Assembly (NCBI GenBank): GCA_049975425.1
Contig: JBNGDI010000010.1
Coordinates: 1-64,000, forward strand
From: HyVt-105 sp049975425
GTDB taxonomy: Bacteria; Bacteroidota; Bacteroidia; Bacteroidales; VadinHA17
DNA length: 64,000 nucleotides
Direction: 5' to 3'
Made by a program: the position numbers and the translations under genes. The number at the start of each line of letters is the position of its first letter. Position 1 is the stretch's first letter. The notes under the pieces were generated by a model that worked only from the letters and a program-made list of their open reading frames with translations, did no database searches and had not been told where the DNA came from. Shown here piece by piece: positions 52,334 to 61,487 of the stretch.

Positions 52334-53850
52334 GTGCTTATTGTACGGCAGGCCTGCTCAATTCGTTTCATTACTTCCTCATAGCCAAGCATCTCACAGA
52401 TGTCAAACAACCCTGGACCGGCCATGGTGCCTACCAGAGCCAGACGCAGGGGATTCATTACCTGGCCCATACCCAGATGTTCTTTTTCAAGGAAATTTTT
52501 TACGTCCACCTCAAGTACCGTTGCCTTGAAAGGCTCTGTTTCTGCCAGGTTTTCGCCCAGGCGGGTCAGTATTCCCGGGGTTTCCGCTTTCCATCGTTTT
52601 TTTACCATTTTTTCGTCATATTCCTGCGGAGGCAGGAAGAAAAACCATGTTTCCCTCCACAGCTCATGCACAAAATCGACACGGTCTTTAACCATGTCCA
52701 CAATACGAATCAACCGGTCAAAATCTGTTTGTATACCTTTTTCATTAAGCAAAGGCTGGAATTCCCGGGCCAGGGTTTCCGGACTTTTTCTTACCAGGTA
52801 CTGGTGATTGAACCACCGGGCCTTTTCAGGATCGAACCGGGCTCCGGCCTTCCCCACTCTTTCCAGTGAGAACCGTTCAACCATTTCATCCATACCCAGC
52901 AGTTCCTTCTCACCGCCGGGATTCCATCCCAGAAGGGCCAGCATATTCACAAAAGCTTCGGGGTAATATCCGGATTCCCGGTAACCTGCAGCCACGGACC
53001 CATCCGGGCCTTTCCACTCAAGGGGAAAAACCGGGAAACCCATTTTTTCGCCGTCTCGTTTGCTCAGTTTCCCTTTACCTGTGGGTTTAAGAAGCAGGGG
53101 AAGGTGTGCAAACCGTGGAAGGTCCCATCCAAATGCCCGGTAAAGCATCACATGCAGGGGAAGAGAAGGCAGCCATTCCTCACCCCTGATCACATGGCTT
53201 ATGCGCATGAGATGATCGTCCACCACATTGGCCAGGTGGTAGGTGGGCATCCCGTCGGATTTAAACAACACCTTGTCGTCCAGCGTACCGGAAAGCACCC
53301 TGATCTCGCCCCGGATGATGTCGGAAAACCTGATCTCTTCATTCTCAGGCATTCTGAAACGGATAACAAAAGGAGCGCCCGAGTGAATCCGCCTATTCAC
53401 CTCTTCCGAAGAGAGTGTCAGTGAATTACACATATTTTCCCGGGTACCGGCACTGTACTGGAATATGTCTTTCCCCGCGGCAGCAGCCTCCTGTCTTTTC
53501 GCCTCCAGTTCTTCGGGTGTATCAAAGGCATAATATGCCCAATCCGTTTCCACCAGCCTCATAACATGTTCCCGGTAAATATCCCTGCGTTCCGACTGTC
53601 GGTACGGTCCGGCGGGCCCGCCTTCCTCCACCCCTTCGTCTAATCGTATGCCGCACCATCTGAGCGATTCTATAATATACTTCTCCGCACCCGGCACAAA
53701 CCGGTTCCGGTCAGTGTCTTCAATCCTCAGGATCATGGCCCCTTTGTTTTTCCTTGCAAAGAAGTAATTGTACAGGGCCGTTCTCACCCCTCCGATATGC
53801 AATGGCCCGGTGGGACTGGGAGCAAAGCGCACACGCACAGGCATTTCCAT
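52330..53850 (-). CDS. gltX: Glutamyl-tRNA synthetase
   Basis: About 506 residues from the ATG at 53850; residues upstream of it are not conserved. It charges tRNA-Glu. HIGH-type signature in RFAPSPTGPLHIGGVRTAL; RIEDTDRNRF; KMSKS-type in GKLSKRDGEKMGFP. The C-terminal helical anticodon-binding part ends in MGQVMNPLRLALVGTMAGPG. With a separate GlnRS in this window it should be the discriminating type. Housekeeping. Confidence 0.97.
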   Translation of the reverse strand: MEMPVRVRFAPSPTGPLHIGGVRTALYNYFFARKNKGAMILRIEDTDRNRFVPGAEKYIIESLRWCGIRLDEGVEEGGPAGPYRQSERRDIYREHVMRLVETDWAYYAFDTPEELEAKRQEAAAAGKDIFQYSAGTRENMCNSLTLSSEEVNRRIHSGAPFVIRFRMPENEEIRFSDIIRGEIRVLSGTLDDKVLFKSDGMPTYHLANVVDDHLMRISHVIRGEEWLPSLPLHVMLYRAFGWDLPRFAHLPLLLKPTGKGKLSKRDGEKMGFPVFPLEWKGPDGSVAAGYRESGYYPEAFVNMLALLGWNPGGEKELLGMDEMVERFSLERVGKAGARFDPEKARWFNHQYLVRKSPETLAREFQPLLNEKGIQTDFDRLIRIVDMVKDRVDFVHELWRETWFFFLPPQEYDEKMVKKRWKAETPGILTRLGENLAETEPFKATVLEVDVKNFLEKEHLGMGQVMNPLRLALVGTMAGPGLFDICEMLGYEEVMKRIEQACRTIST

Positions 53851-54101
53851 CAATAATCTATGTTTAAGCAAACCAAAGCTCAAAGATAGGAATTTCCCGC
53901 TGTATTAACGGGGCAGGATCGGAGTTATTTAAGAAGGATCACACCCGTCAGACAGGAAGCAAAACAGAAGGGATAAACCAACCATAACCACTTCATTACC
54001 AATGCCCTTATGCATGAACAACATGGCAAAATGATTGTTACATACCTCCGGAGAGCTTCATGGCCGGAAGGAAATACAACTCTGATCAACCAGTAATTAG
54101 C

Positions 54102-54668
54102 TTATTTGTCGTGGAAGACCGTAATAGACGAGCAACCCATATTTCCGGGGGCGCCGTCATACAGAACCTGCACCGGATCGGTTCCTGAAATATGGGTGAT
54201 CTTCAATATCAAATATTTGTTCCTGCCCGACATGGGGTTTGTCCCTTCCAGCGGACTTGTGCCGGCATCTCTCTTATACTGGAAGGCGGTGTTTTCATTA
54301 ATGTGCGAAACCTCTATCTCTTCTGTAACGATGATCGTCTCGTCACTGCCATCCTTCAGGATGAAGTCCAGCCTGACCTCACAATCGGAATCTGTATAAA
54401 AGATCAGGTCACACCCCACGTAGCCTTTGACAATGTTCTTTTCCAGATAGGTTATCCAGGAAAAGGAATTCAGCTGATCACCGGGATAGATATATTGGGT
54501 AATATATATCCATTCTCCGGAAGATCCGGCAGTTTGGCTCAGCTCTCCTTCGTGTCGTAGATAATAATTAACCGGTTCGGCAACCTTAAATTCTTCGGAA
54601 TCATCTTTTTGGCAGGACAAGGCAAGGGGGAGCAAGAGGAGTAAAAGGAACAGGTTTTGAGTTTTCAT
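54102..54668 (-). CDS. Hypothetical lipoprotein
   Basis: A 188-residue protein with lipobox ALSC followed by QKDDSEE, the acidic tail expected of surface-exposed Bacteroidota lipoproteins. The body is predicted mostly beta with no recognisable domain; a Cys pair (GYVGCDLIFYTDSDCEV) and GNMGCSS suggest disulphide possibilities. It lies between gltX and the caspase partner. Nothing in the sequence gives a function. Confidence 0.7.
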   Translation of the reverse strand: MKTQNLFLLLLLLPLALSCQKDDSEEFKVAEPVNYYLRHEGELSQTAGSSGEWIYITQYIYPGDQLNSFSWITYLEKNIVKGYVGCDLIFYTDSDCEVRLDFILKDGSDETIIVTEEIEVSHINENTAFQYKRDAGTSPLEGTNPMSGRNKYLILKITHISGTDPVQVLYDGAPGNMGCSSITVFHDK

Positions 54669-54724
54669 AATCTCTTGGCTTATTCGCGTTAAGGATTTGT
54701 TTAGTAATAAAATACCCTGAAACT

Positions 54725-55477
54725 TTAAAAGTTTGTCTTAAAGGAAAATGTAAATTCTTGATTGATGCCCGGCACCAGGGAGAAGGATGTTTCTCTTTTC
54801 GCTTTTCCCCGCCGTATGTACTGATAAACCGAATATCCGATAGTTGCTGCTGAAACTCCGCCTAAAACATAACTTATGGTATAAAATTTATCGGCATTTT
54901 CCCCTGCCCTGTTATAATCTTCCAGGCTCTCGGCCAGGTCCTTCTCCTTCATAAATTCATTGGCCTTGAGATAACAGGCAATGGCACCCACGCCACATCC
55001 CACCCCCGCGATCAAAGCTCCTTCACGCTTCATTTGAAACTGAGAATCGTCCTTACTGCTTTGTTGCATCTGATCCATAATAATGGCCAGGGTGGGATCC
55101 ACCGGAGCTTTTTTTACTGAAACAATGCGAATGACCGGTCGGGCACTATTTGACAGGGTCTCTACATCGTCAAAAATACTCCATGTAATCCGCTTATTTT
55201 CTCCTCCCTGAACATCTTCTCCCACATCGCCATACGTTGTTAAAGGCCTGATTTTTTTATTCATCCCATCAATAAACCATAGTTCGATCTCATACCGTTC
55301 CAGTGGAGATGTGTTGACCAGATCATATACTATAACCACCTCATTTTCTGCAGGCTTAAAATAATGGTGCACATTCATTACGCGGGGTTGGTTTTCCTGT
55401 GAATGCAGAGTGGCAGGTAAAACAAAAAGAAAAAGGATCAGAAGCCAGGCTTCTTTATGAAGAACCATAAAACGCAT
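54725..55477 (-). CDS. Exported protein divergent from the WG-caspase
   Basis: About 250 residues from the ATG at 55477, with signal peptide ending TLHSQ. An N-terminal Ig-like domain (about 25-115; ENEVVIVYDLVNTSPLERYEI and GGENKRITWSIFDDVETL) precedes a linker with two membrane-like stretches (GALIAGVGCGVGAIACYL at about 155 and ISYVLGGVSAATIGYSVY at about 200) and a Lys/Arg-rich segment. Its Ig-type domain recurs in Bacteroidota next to caspase and formylglycine-enzyme-like genes, from memory. It is transcribed divergently from the WG-caspase 233 bases away and may be its partner. Confidence 0.65.
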   Translation of the reverse strand: MRFMVLHKEAWLLILFLFVLPATLHSQENQPRVMNVHHYFKPAENEVVIVYDLVNTSPLERYEIELWFIDGMNKKIRPLTTYGDVGEDVQGGENKRITWSIFDDVETLSNSARPVIRIVSVKKAPVDPTLAIIMDQMQQSSKDDSQFQMKREGALIAGVGCGVGAIACYLKANEFMKEKDLAESLEDYNRAGENADKFYTISYVLGGVSAATIGYSVYQYIRRGKAKRETSFSLVPGINQEFTFSFKTNF

Positions 55478-55709
55478 TTTTTCAGACCACACCCAAATAT
55501 ACTAAAATATTGATAATCTGAAAATTTATTGCCAATCAAAGGATCGCTGGCAAAAAGCAGTTGCTGAATGATTCGGGTATAGTTGAACGTCTTTTCATTC
55601 TCCAACAATTTGTATTGGCATTACAATTTTGTAATTTAAAGCATTCATATACAAAAAATTTATTTTGATGATCATACAGGGTAAATCATATCTTTTATTT
55701 AATCTACGA

Positions 55710-57401
55710 ATGCGACACGCAATTATGATCCTTTTCCTGTCTTTTCCTGTGGCATGTGCCCCATTGTTTTCACAAAACTGGGTTTCTACGGCTTCCCAGA
55801 AAGGGAAGTGGGGCTTCATTGATGAAACAGGCAGATGGAAAATAAAACCGGTTTTTGATGAAGTCACCGGTTTTTCTCACGGGCTGGCAGCGGTAAAAAC
55901 CGGCGACAAATGGGGGTATATCAACAACCAGGGAGAATATATCATCCCTCCTGCCTTTGATAATGCAGCTCCGTTCCATAAACAACAGGTGGCGGTGGTT
56001 ACCAGTGGAGGGAATCAGTATTATATTAACAGAAAAGGAGAAGTTATTTATGAATCACCGGGGGAAATGGTCATTTTTCATGAAGGCCTGGCAGCATTCA
56101 GGATGAATGGCAGATACGGATTTATCAATCAAAATTACGACTGGGAAATCCCCCCCCTGTATGATCAGGTGTGGCCGTTCCGCAACGGTCTTGCCAAGGT
56201 GAAGAAAGGAGGACGATGGTTCTATGTCAACCGGCTGGGGAAAGAATTCCACGATGAACCTCTGGATTACAACGGTTCTGACAGGGAAGATCCCCTCTTC
56301 AAAAAGAACAAGGATGACAGGTGGGGATTTATCAATGCCGGAGGGGACTGGATCATTTCACCCGTTTATGAAAATGTCAAATCCTTTTCAGAAGGACTTT
56401 CCCCGGTGAAGATCAACGGCCGGTGGGGATACATTAACAGCCAGGGGGAGGTAACAATCAAACCCGGATATGATGATGCCTTTGTTTTTTCACATGGGTA
56501 TGGTTGTGTGGAAGAAAAAGGAAAATACGGATGCGTCGACACCTCAGGGAAACTGGTCATCGACCCAATCTTCGACAATCCTCTGTTCTTTCATTTTGCC
56601 GAAGATTATTACGTTTCTGATCCTGTCATGGCGGGAGCAACGTTGAACGACATCGTCCCAAGAACCGAAATCGATGTTCCGGAAGTGGACGTTGCCCAGT
56701 ATGATATCTACATCCCGGAGGACCGGCGGCTTGCTCTGGTTATCGGTAATGCGGAATATGTCCGCGGCGGCTATCTCTCCAACCCGGAAAACGATGCCAG
56801 GGCCATGGCCGAAACCCTCAGAATGCTGGGGTTTGAAACCATGGTCTATTTCAATGTCGATCAGAACACCATGAAGCAGGCGATTGATGAATTCGGGAAA
56901 AGGCTCAGGCAATATAACACGGGTTTATTTTTCTATGCGGGACACGGCATTCAGGTAAAAGGGTATAATTATCTGATTCCGGTGGATGCTTCCCTGGAAA
57001 GTGAAACCGACGTGGAATACAATTGCGTGGAAGTGGGAAGGCTCCTCAGCAGAATGGAAGACTCGGGAACCAATGTAAATATTGTTATTCTGGATGCCTG
57101 CCGGGATAATCCTTTTGAAAGGAGCTGGACAAGAAAAGCAAAGGGGCAGGGGCTGGCCTTTATGAATGCACCTTCCGGATCACTCATTGCCTATGCGACT
57201 GCCCCCGGAAGTACCGCATCAGACGGAATGGGCGAAAACGGACTGTATACCTCGTCACTTCTAAAGTATCTGAACGAGGAAGGATTGACCATCATGGAGG
57301 TGTTCCAGCATGTCCGTTCCGAAGTGCGTACAAAATCAAACAGCCGGCAAATACCCTGGGAATCGACTTCTCTGGAAGGAAACTTCTATTTCATCAAGTA
57401 A
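55710..57401 (+). CDS. WG-repeat caspase-like peptidase (exported)
   Basis: About 563 residues from the ATG at 55710, which gives signal peptide MRHAIMILFLSFPVACAPLF; TTG and ATG codons at 55665-55668 would add 14-15 residues. Five or six WG repeats (WGFIDETGRWKIKPVFDEV, WGYINNQGEYIIPPAF, WGFINAGGDWIISPVYENV, WGYINSQGEVTIKPGYDD) occupy about 30-300. A C14 caspase-like domain follows (about 345-560) with catalytic His in FFYAGHGIQVKGYNYLIP and Cys in VILDACRDNPF. Both catalytic residues are intact. It is a probable periplasmic or surface peptidase; target and activation are unknown. Confidence 0.9.
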   Translation: MRHAIMILFLSFPVACAPLFSQNWVSTASQKGKWGFIDETGRWKIKPVFDEVTGFSHGLAAVKTGDKWGYINNQGEYIIPPAFDNAAPFHKQQVAVVTSGGNQYYINRKGEVIYESPGEMVIFHEGLAAFRMNGRYGFINQNYDWEIPPLYDQVWPFRNGLAKVKKGGRWFYVNRLGKEFHDEPLDYNGSDREDPLFKKNKDDRWGFINAGGDWIISPVYENVKSFSEGLSPVKINGRWGYINSQGEVTIKPGYDDAFVFSHGYGCVEEKGKYGCVDTSGKLVIDPIFDNPLFFHFAEDYYVSDPVMAGATLNDIVPRTEIDVPEVDVAQYDIYIPEDRRLALVIGNAEYVRGGYLSNPENDARAMAETLRMLGFETMVYFNVDQNTMKQAIDEFGKRLRQYNTGLFFYAGHGIQVKGYNYLIPVDASLESETDVEYNCVEVGRLLSRMEDSGTNVNIVILDACRDNPFERSWTRKAKGQGLAFMNAPSGSLIAYATAPGSTASDGMGENGLYTSSLLKYLNEEGLTIMEVFQHVRSEVRTKSNSRQIPWESTSLEGNFYFIK

Positions 57402-57540
57402 CCTGCCCCACAAACAGGCCATCATCCCTTCAGGGGATGTGATGGATCCCCGGTTCCGGGAAGCATCCGATCCATGCAATATCAATGCATATGGCATGGT
57501 AGCTGAAACAAAAGATGTGTAAATCAGAGGCTGTTATTAT

Positions 57541-57588
57541 CTACGTAGTTACCTACGTAGCTACCTACGTAGTTACCTACGTAGCTAT
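57541..57588. repeat. TACGTAG tandem array, four units of 12 bp
   Basis: TACGTAG starts at 57542, 57554, 57566 and 57578. The unit CTACGTAG(T/C)TAC alternates T and C between copies. It lies in the 248-base gap between the caspase and metG genes, which otherwise shows no gene. The same 12-bp unit family occurs in-frame in the epimerase at 40119. Confidence 0.9.
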
Positions 57589-57649
57589 AAGCTTCCTGTC
57601 AAGATTTTACAGGGCTCCTCCGCAACAAACAAACTGCTCATGCAGCTGG

Positions 57650-59686
57650 CTATTTCACCTCCGAACCGTCGGGAGCATCATCCGGAGGGGAGATCATATA
57701 AAGGTGCGATTCCGTATCCTCGGCCATCAGGATCATGCCTTTCGACTCGATCCCTTTGATCCGGCGCGGAGCCAGGTTGGCCAGCACACATACTTTCATT
57801 CCCACCAGTTCGGCAGGATCAAAAACCCCGGCAATGCCCGACACCACCGTACGGCGGTCAACTCCCGTATCCAGGGTAAGCTTCAGCAGCTTTTTGGTTT
57901 TAGGCACCCTCACTGCCTCCACCACGGTGGCCGTTCGGATATCCATCTTCATGAAATCTTCGTAAGATATTGTTTCCCTGACGGGCGGAACGGCAGAGGC
58001 TTTCCCACCGTCGTTGGCCTGTCGGGTGGCCACCAGCTTGCTCACCTGTTTTTCAATCACGGCATCCTCTATTTTTTCAAACAGCAGCGCAGGTGTTTTG
58101 ACCGGATGACCCGCCGGCAGAAGATGGTCGCTTCCGGCCAGGTCCCACGAAGATTTTTCGAGGTTGAGAAAATCCTGCAGCCTTTTCATGGTAAAAGGGA
58201 TGAACGGGGCAAGCAGAATGGACAGGCCGGCCGTTATCTGCAATGAGATGTTCAGGATGGTCTGCACCCGTTCGGGATCGGTTTTGAACACTTTCCAGGG
58301 TTCGGTGTCGGCCAGGTATTTGTTTCCCAGCCTGGCCATTCCCATGGCCTCGTTCAGGGCTTCCCGGAAACGGAACTGGTCCAGGCTTCTCTCTACACGT
58401 TGCCTGATCAAACCCATCTCTTTCAGCACTTCCCGGTCGAAACCGGTCAGTTCCTTTCTTTCCGGCACTTTTCCTTCGAAATATTTGTGTGTCAGTATCA
58501 GCGCCCGGTGCACAAAATTTCCAAGAACGGCAACCAGTTCGTTATTGTTCCTCGACTGGAAATCTTTCCAGGTAAAATCATTGTCTTTGGTTTCCGGCGC
58601 ATTGGCACACAACACATACCTTAACACATCCTCCTTCCCGGGAAATTCCTCCAGGTACTCATGCAACCACACGGCCCAGTTCCTGGACGTGGAAATCTTG
58701 TCGCCTTCCAGGTTCAGAAATTCATTGGCCGGCACATTGTCGGGCAGAATATAGCTTCCCTCGGCGCGGAGCATAACGGGAAATATGATGCAGTGGAACA
58801 CGATATTGTCTTTCCCGATGAAATGGACCATCCGGGTAGCCGGGTCTTTCCAGTATTTTTCCCATTCGGGGGTCAGTTCCCGGGTGGCGGAAATGTACCC
58901 GATGGGTGCATCGAACCATACGTACAGGACTTTCCCCTGTGCCCCTTCCACCGGAACCGGCACTCCCCAGTCGAGGTCGCGGCTTACTGCCCGGGGTTGC
59001 AGGCCCTGGTCGAGCCACGATTTGCACTGTCCGTATACATTGGATTTCCACTCCTTATGGTCTTCCAGTATCCATTTTCTAAGAAAGGGCTCATGTTGAT
59101 CAAGAGGCAGATACCAGTGGCGGGTTTCCTTCAATACAGGCTTGCTGCCGCTGATTGCCGACCGGGGACTGATCAGGTCGGTGGGGCTCAGCGAGGTGCC
59201 GCACCGTTCACATTGATCACCGTAAGCATGATCATGCCCGCAGTGCGGACAGGTACCCGTAATATACCGGTCGGCCAGGAACTGACCGGCCTCCTCATCG
59301 TAGTACTGCTCTGTGGTTTTTTCAATAAACTCCCCCTTATCGTACAATGTTCTGAAAAATTGCGAGGCCGTTTCATAATGTACCGGCGAAGAGGTACGGG
59401 CATACATGTCAAAGGCAATGCCCAGCCTTTCAAACGATTTCTTATTGAGGGCATGGTACCGGTCTACAATTTCCTGCGGGCTCACCCCTTCCTGCCGGGC
59501 TTTCAGTGTGATGGGAACACCATGCTCGTCCGATCCGCAGATGGAAATCACATCCTCCCCTTTCTGCCGCAGATACCGGGTGTAAATATCTGAAGGAACA
59601 TACACGCCGGCCAGGTGGCCGATATGAATGGGACCGTTGGCGTAGGGAAGGGCGGAAGTAATCAGGTGTCGTTCGAATTTTTTCAT
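57650..59686 (-). CDS. metG: Methionyl-tRNA synthetase with C-terminal tRNA-binding domain
   Basis: A 678-residue class I synthetase from the ATG at 59686. HIGH-type signature in PYANGPIHIGHLAGVYVP; zinc-binding knuckle CPHCGHDHAYGDQCERCG; the KMSKS-type loop is degenerate, KISTSRNWAVW. The C-terminal 100 residues (about 575-678) form an EMAPII/Arc1p-like tRNA-binding domain (FMKMDIRTATVVEAVRVPKT, LANLAPRRIKGIESKGM). It makes Met-tRNA for initiation and elongation. Divergent from the LD-carboxypeptidase with 79 bases between starts. Confidence 0.97.
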   Translation of the reverse strand: MKKFERHLITSALPYANGPIHIGHLAGVYVPSDIYTRYLRQKGEDVISICGSDEHGVPITLKARQEGVSPQEIVDRYHALNKKSFERLGIAFDMYARTSSPVHYETASQFFRTLYDKGEFIEKTTEQYYDEEAGQFLADRYITGTCPHCGHDHAYGDQCERCGTSLSPTDLISPRSAISGSKPVLKETRHWYLPLDQHEPFLRKWILEDHKEWKSNVYGQCKSWLDQGLQPRAVSRDLDWGVPVPVEGAQGKVLYVWFDAPIGYISATRELTPEWEKYWKDPATRMVHFIGKDNIVFHCIIFPVMLRAEGSYILPDNVPANEFLNLEGDKISTSRNWAVWLHEYLEEFPGKEDVLRYVLCANAPETKDNDFTWKDFQSRNNNELVAVLGNFVHRALILTHKYFEGKVPERKELTGFDREVLKEMGLIRQRVERSLDQFRFREALNEAMGMARLGNKYLADTEPWKVFKTDPERVQTILNISLQITAGLSILLAPFIPFTMKRLQDFLNLEKSSWDLAGSDHLLPAGHPVKTPALLFEKIEDAVIEKQVSKLVATRQANDGGKASAVPPVRETISYEDFMKMDIRTATVVEAVRVPKTKKLLKLTLDTGVDRRTVVSGIAGVFDPAELVGMKVCVLANLAPRRIKGIESKGMILMAEDTESHLYMISPPDDAPDGSEVK

Positions 59687-59765
59687 GACACAGAGTTGGA
59701 TAGTTCCTGTAAGAATGGTTATTTTTAGATGCTGGCAAAGATACAAGTATTTTCATGTTTCACGA

Positions 59766-60698
59766 ATGATAAGCCCTGAATACTTGCAGCCCGGAATGAA
59801 AGCAGGGGTAATGGCCCCGGCCCGAAAAGTGGCACCCGAAGAAATGTACGCGTGTATGGAAACCCTGCAGCATTGGGGGCTGGAACCTGTTGCAGGCAGC
59901 CACCTTTATGCCGGGCACGGACAGTTTGCCGGAACCGACCGCGAAAGGCTGGCCGATCTGCAGGATATGCTTGACAACCCCGATATCCGGCTGATCCTCT
60001 TCGCGCGCGGGGGATACGGTACGGCACGATTGCTCCGCTATCTCGATTTTTCCTCTTTCATGCGTTCGCCCAAATGGCTGGCCGGTTTCAGCGATATTAC
60101 CGCACTGCACAGTCACCTGCAAACCAACCTGCATGTGGAAAGCATCCATGCTTCCATGGCCCTGCATTTCGGTGGGAAGCATGCCGATCCTGAAGGAGTG
60201 GAAAGCCTGCGGAAGGTCCTTTTCGGCGAACCCGTAGAATACCGCTGGGAACCTCATCCCCTGAACCGTACAGGTACTTGCCGCGGCATACTCTGCGGGG
60301 GAAATCTCTCGGTACTGTACAGCCTGCGGGGAACTTCGTACGATCTCCTGACCGGTCACCGCATTCTGTTCCTGGAAGATGTGGATGAATACCTGTATCA
60401 TATAGACCGTATGATGAACAACCTGTGGCTGGGAAACCGGCTTGATTCCCTGAAGGGGCTGATCGCAGGCGGGTTCGACCGGATGCGCGACAATGAGACA
60501 CCTTTCGGGAAAAATGCGGAAAATATTGTGGCCGGATATACAGAAGGCTCCGGGTATCCGGTATCCTTCGGATTCCCGGCAGGCCACTGCAGGCCAAACC
60601 TGGCTCTTATTCTGGGAAGGACCGTGGAAATGGAAGTGGCGCAAACGGGCTGCCGGCTGCGGTTTATGCCGCCTCACCGGGAAGTGTCACACGGATAA
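59766..60698 (+). CDS. LD-carboxypeptidase, S66 family
   Basis: About 310 residues from the ATG at 59766. It trims the terminal D-Ala from tetrapeptide stems in murein recycling, acting in the cytoplasm (no signal peptide). Features: GVMAPARKVAPEEMYACMETL at the start, RGGYGTARLLRYLD, nucleophile Ser in WLAGFSDITALH, acid residues in FLEDVDEYLYHIDRMM and a His in SFGFPAGHCRPN, matching the Ser-Glu-His triad of S66 peptidases. Confidence 0.93.
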   Translation: MISPEYLQPGMKAGVMAPARKVAPEEMYACMETLQHWGLEPVAGSHLYAGHGQFAGTDRERLADLQDMLDNPDIRLILFARGGYGTARLLRYLDFSSFMRSPKWLAGFSDITALHSHLQTNLHVESIHASMALHFGGKHADPEGVESLRKVLFGEPVEYRWEPHPLNRTGTCRGILCGGNLSVLYSLRGTSYDLLTGHRILFLEDVDEYLYHIDRMMNNLWLGNRLDSLKGLIAGGFDRMRDNETPFGKNAENIVAGYTEGSGYPVSFGFPAGHCRPNLALILGRTVEMEVAQTGCRLRFMPPHREVSHG

Positions 60699-60737
60699 CA
60701 GCCGGAATGGGCTGACAGAAAATAATGCTGAACACAA

Positions 60738-61130
60738 ATGGCCGGAACAGGCAACCACGAAATGAAAAAACCCACCGAGGCAGGCAGGTACGGCGAGGAA
60801 CTGGCTGCATCCCACCTCTGCAGCAAAGGGTACTGTATTCTGGAAAGGAACTGGCACGACAGGCACCGGGAAATCGATATCATCGCAATCAAAGACGACC
60901 GGCTGGTTTTCGTGGAGGTAAAAACCCGCCGTTCCGATTCGCCTGAACCTCCTTTTGAATCGATCACCACCAGGAAACAACGCCTTCTGGTGGAAGCGGC
61001 TCATTCCTATATCATAAAAACAGGCATTGATCTGAAAGCCCGGTTTGATGTGATCTCGGTAATATGCCACTCCGACCATAACGAGATTGATCATATTGAA
61101 AACGCCATTTATCCTGATATTCTGTCATGA
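60738..61130 (+). CDS. YraN/UPF0102 family nuclease-like protein
   Basis: A 130-residue protein; an alternative ATG at 60762 gives MKKPTEAGRYGEELAAS, the usual family start, so the first eight residues may not be real. The restriction-endonuclease-like core has EIDIIAIKDDRLVFVEVKTR, with the Asp and the ExK active-site pattern. Family function is unsettled; it is possibly linked to DNA processing or Holliday-junction resolution. Its stop overlaps the MmcQ gene start by four bases. Confidence 0.9.
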   Translation: MAGTGNHEMKKPTEAGRYGEELAASHLCSKGYCILERNWHDRHREIDIIAIKDDRLVFVEVKTRRSDSPEPPFESITTRKQRLLVEAAHSYIIKTGIDLKARFDVISVICHSDHNEIDHIENAIYPDILS

Positions 61131-61480
61131 ACCTGGAAGAAGTCAGAGAATATTGCCTGGGGAAAAAGGGGGTTACAGAAGGGTTCCCTTTCGATGAATC
61201 GACCCTGGTATTCAAAGTGGGAGGAAAAATGTTCGCCCTGCTGAATCTGGAGAACCCTCATTCGGTCAATCTCAAATGCGATCCCGAAAAAGCTGTCATC
61301 CTGCGGGAACAGTATCCGGCGGTGTTGCCCGGATACCATATGAACAAGAAGTACTGGAACACCGTGATGCTTGACGGTTCCATACCTCCGGGCCTCATCC
61401 GGGAATGGATTGACCATTCGTGGGATGAAGTGGTGAAAAGTTTACCTTTGTACAGGCAAAAAGATTTATGGAATAAATAA
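61127..61480 (+). CDS. MmcQ/YjbR family DNA-binding-fold protein
   Basis: A 117-residue CyaY-like-fold protein of the MmcQ/YjbR family. Features: MNLEEVREYCLGKKGVTEGFP, VFKVGGKMFAL, VNLKCDPEKA, GYHMNKKYWNTVMLDG and IREWIDHSWDEVVKSLP. The biochemical role is not established. Translation is coupled to yraN by the ATGA overlap; DUF502 follows seven bases after. Confidence 0.92.
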   Translation: MNLEEVREYCLGKKGVTEGFPFDESTLVFKVGGKMFALLNLENPHSVNLKCDPEKAVILREQYPAVLPGYHMNKKYWNTVMLDGSIPPGLIREWIDHSWDEVVKSLPLYRQKDLWNK

Positions 61481-61487
61481 TAGCGCC

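Noticed and set aside
57541..57588. Short CRISPR-like array
   Set aside because: Units are 12 bp with no variable spacers of usual length and no cas genes.
57515..58246. 243-residue plus-strand frame starting in the TACGTAG array
   Set aside because: Most of it lies opposite metG and its N-terminus is the translated repeat. No start context or domain supports it.
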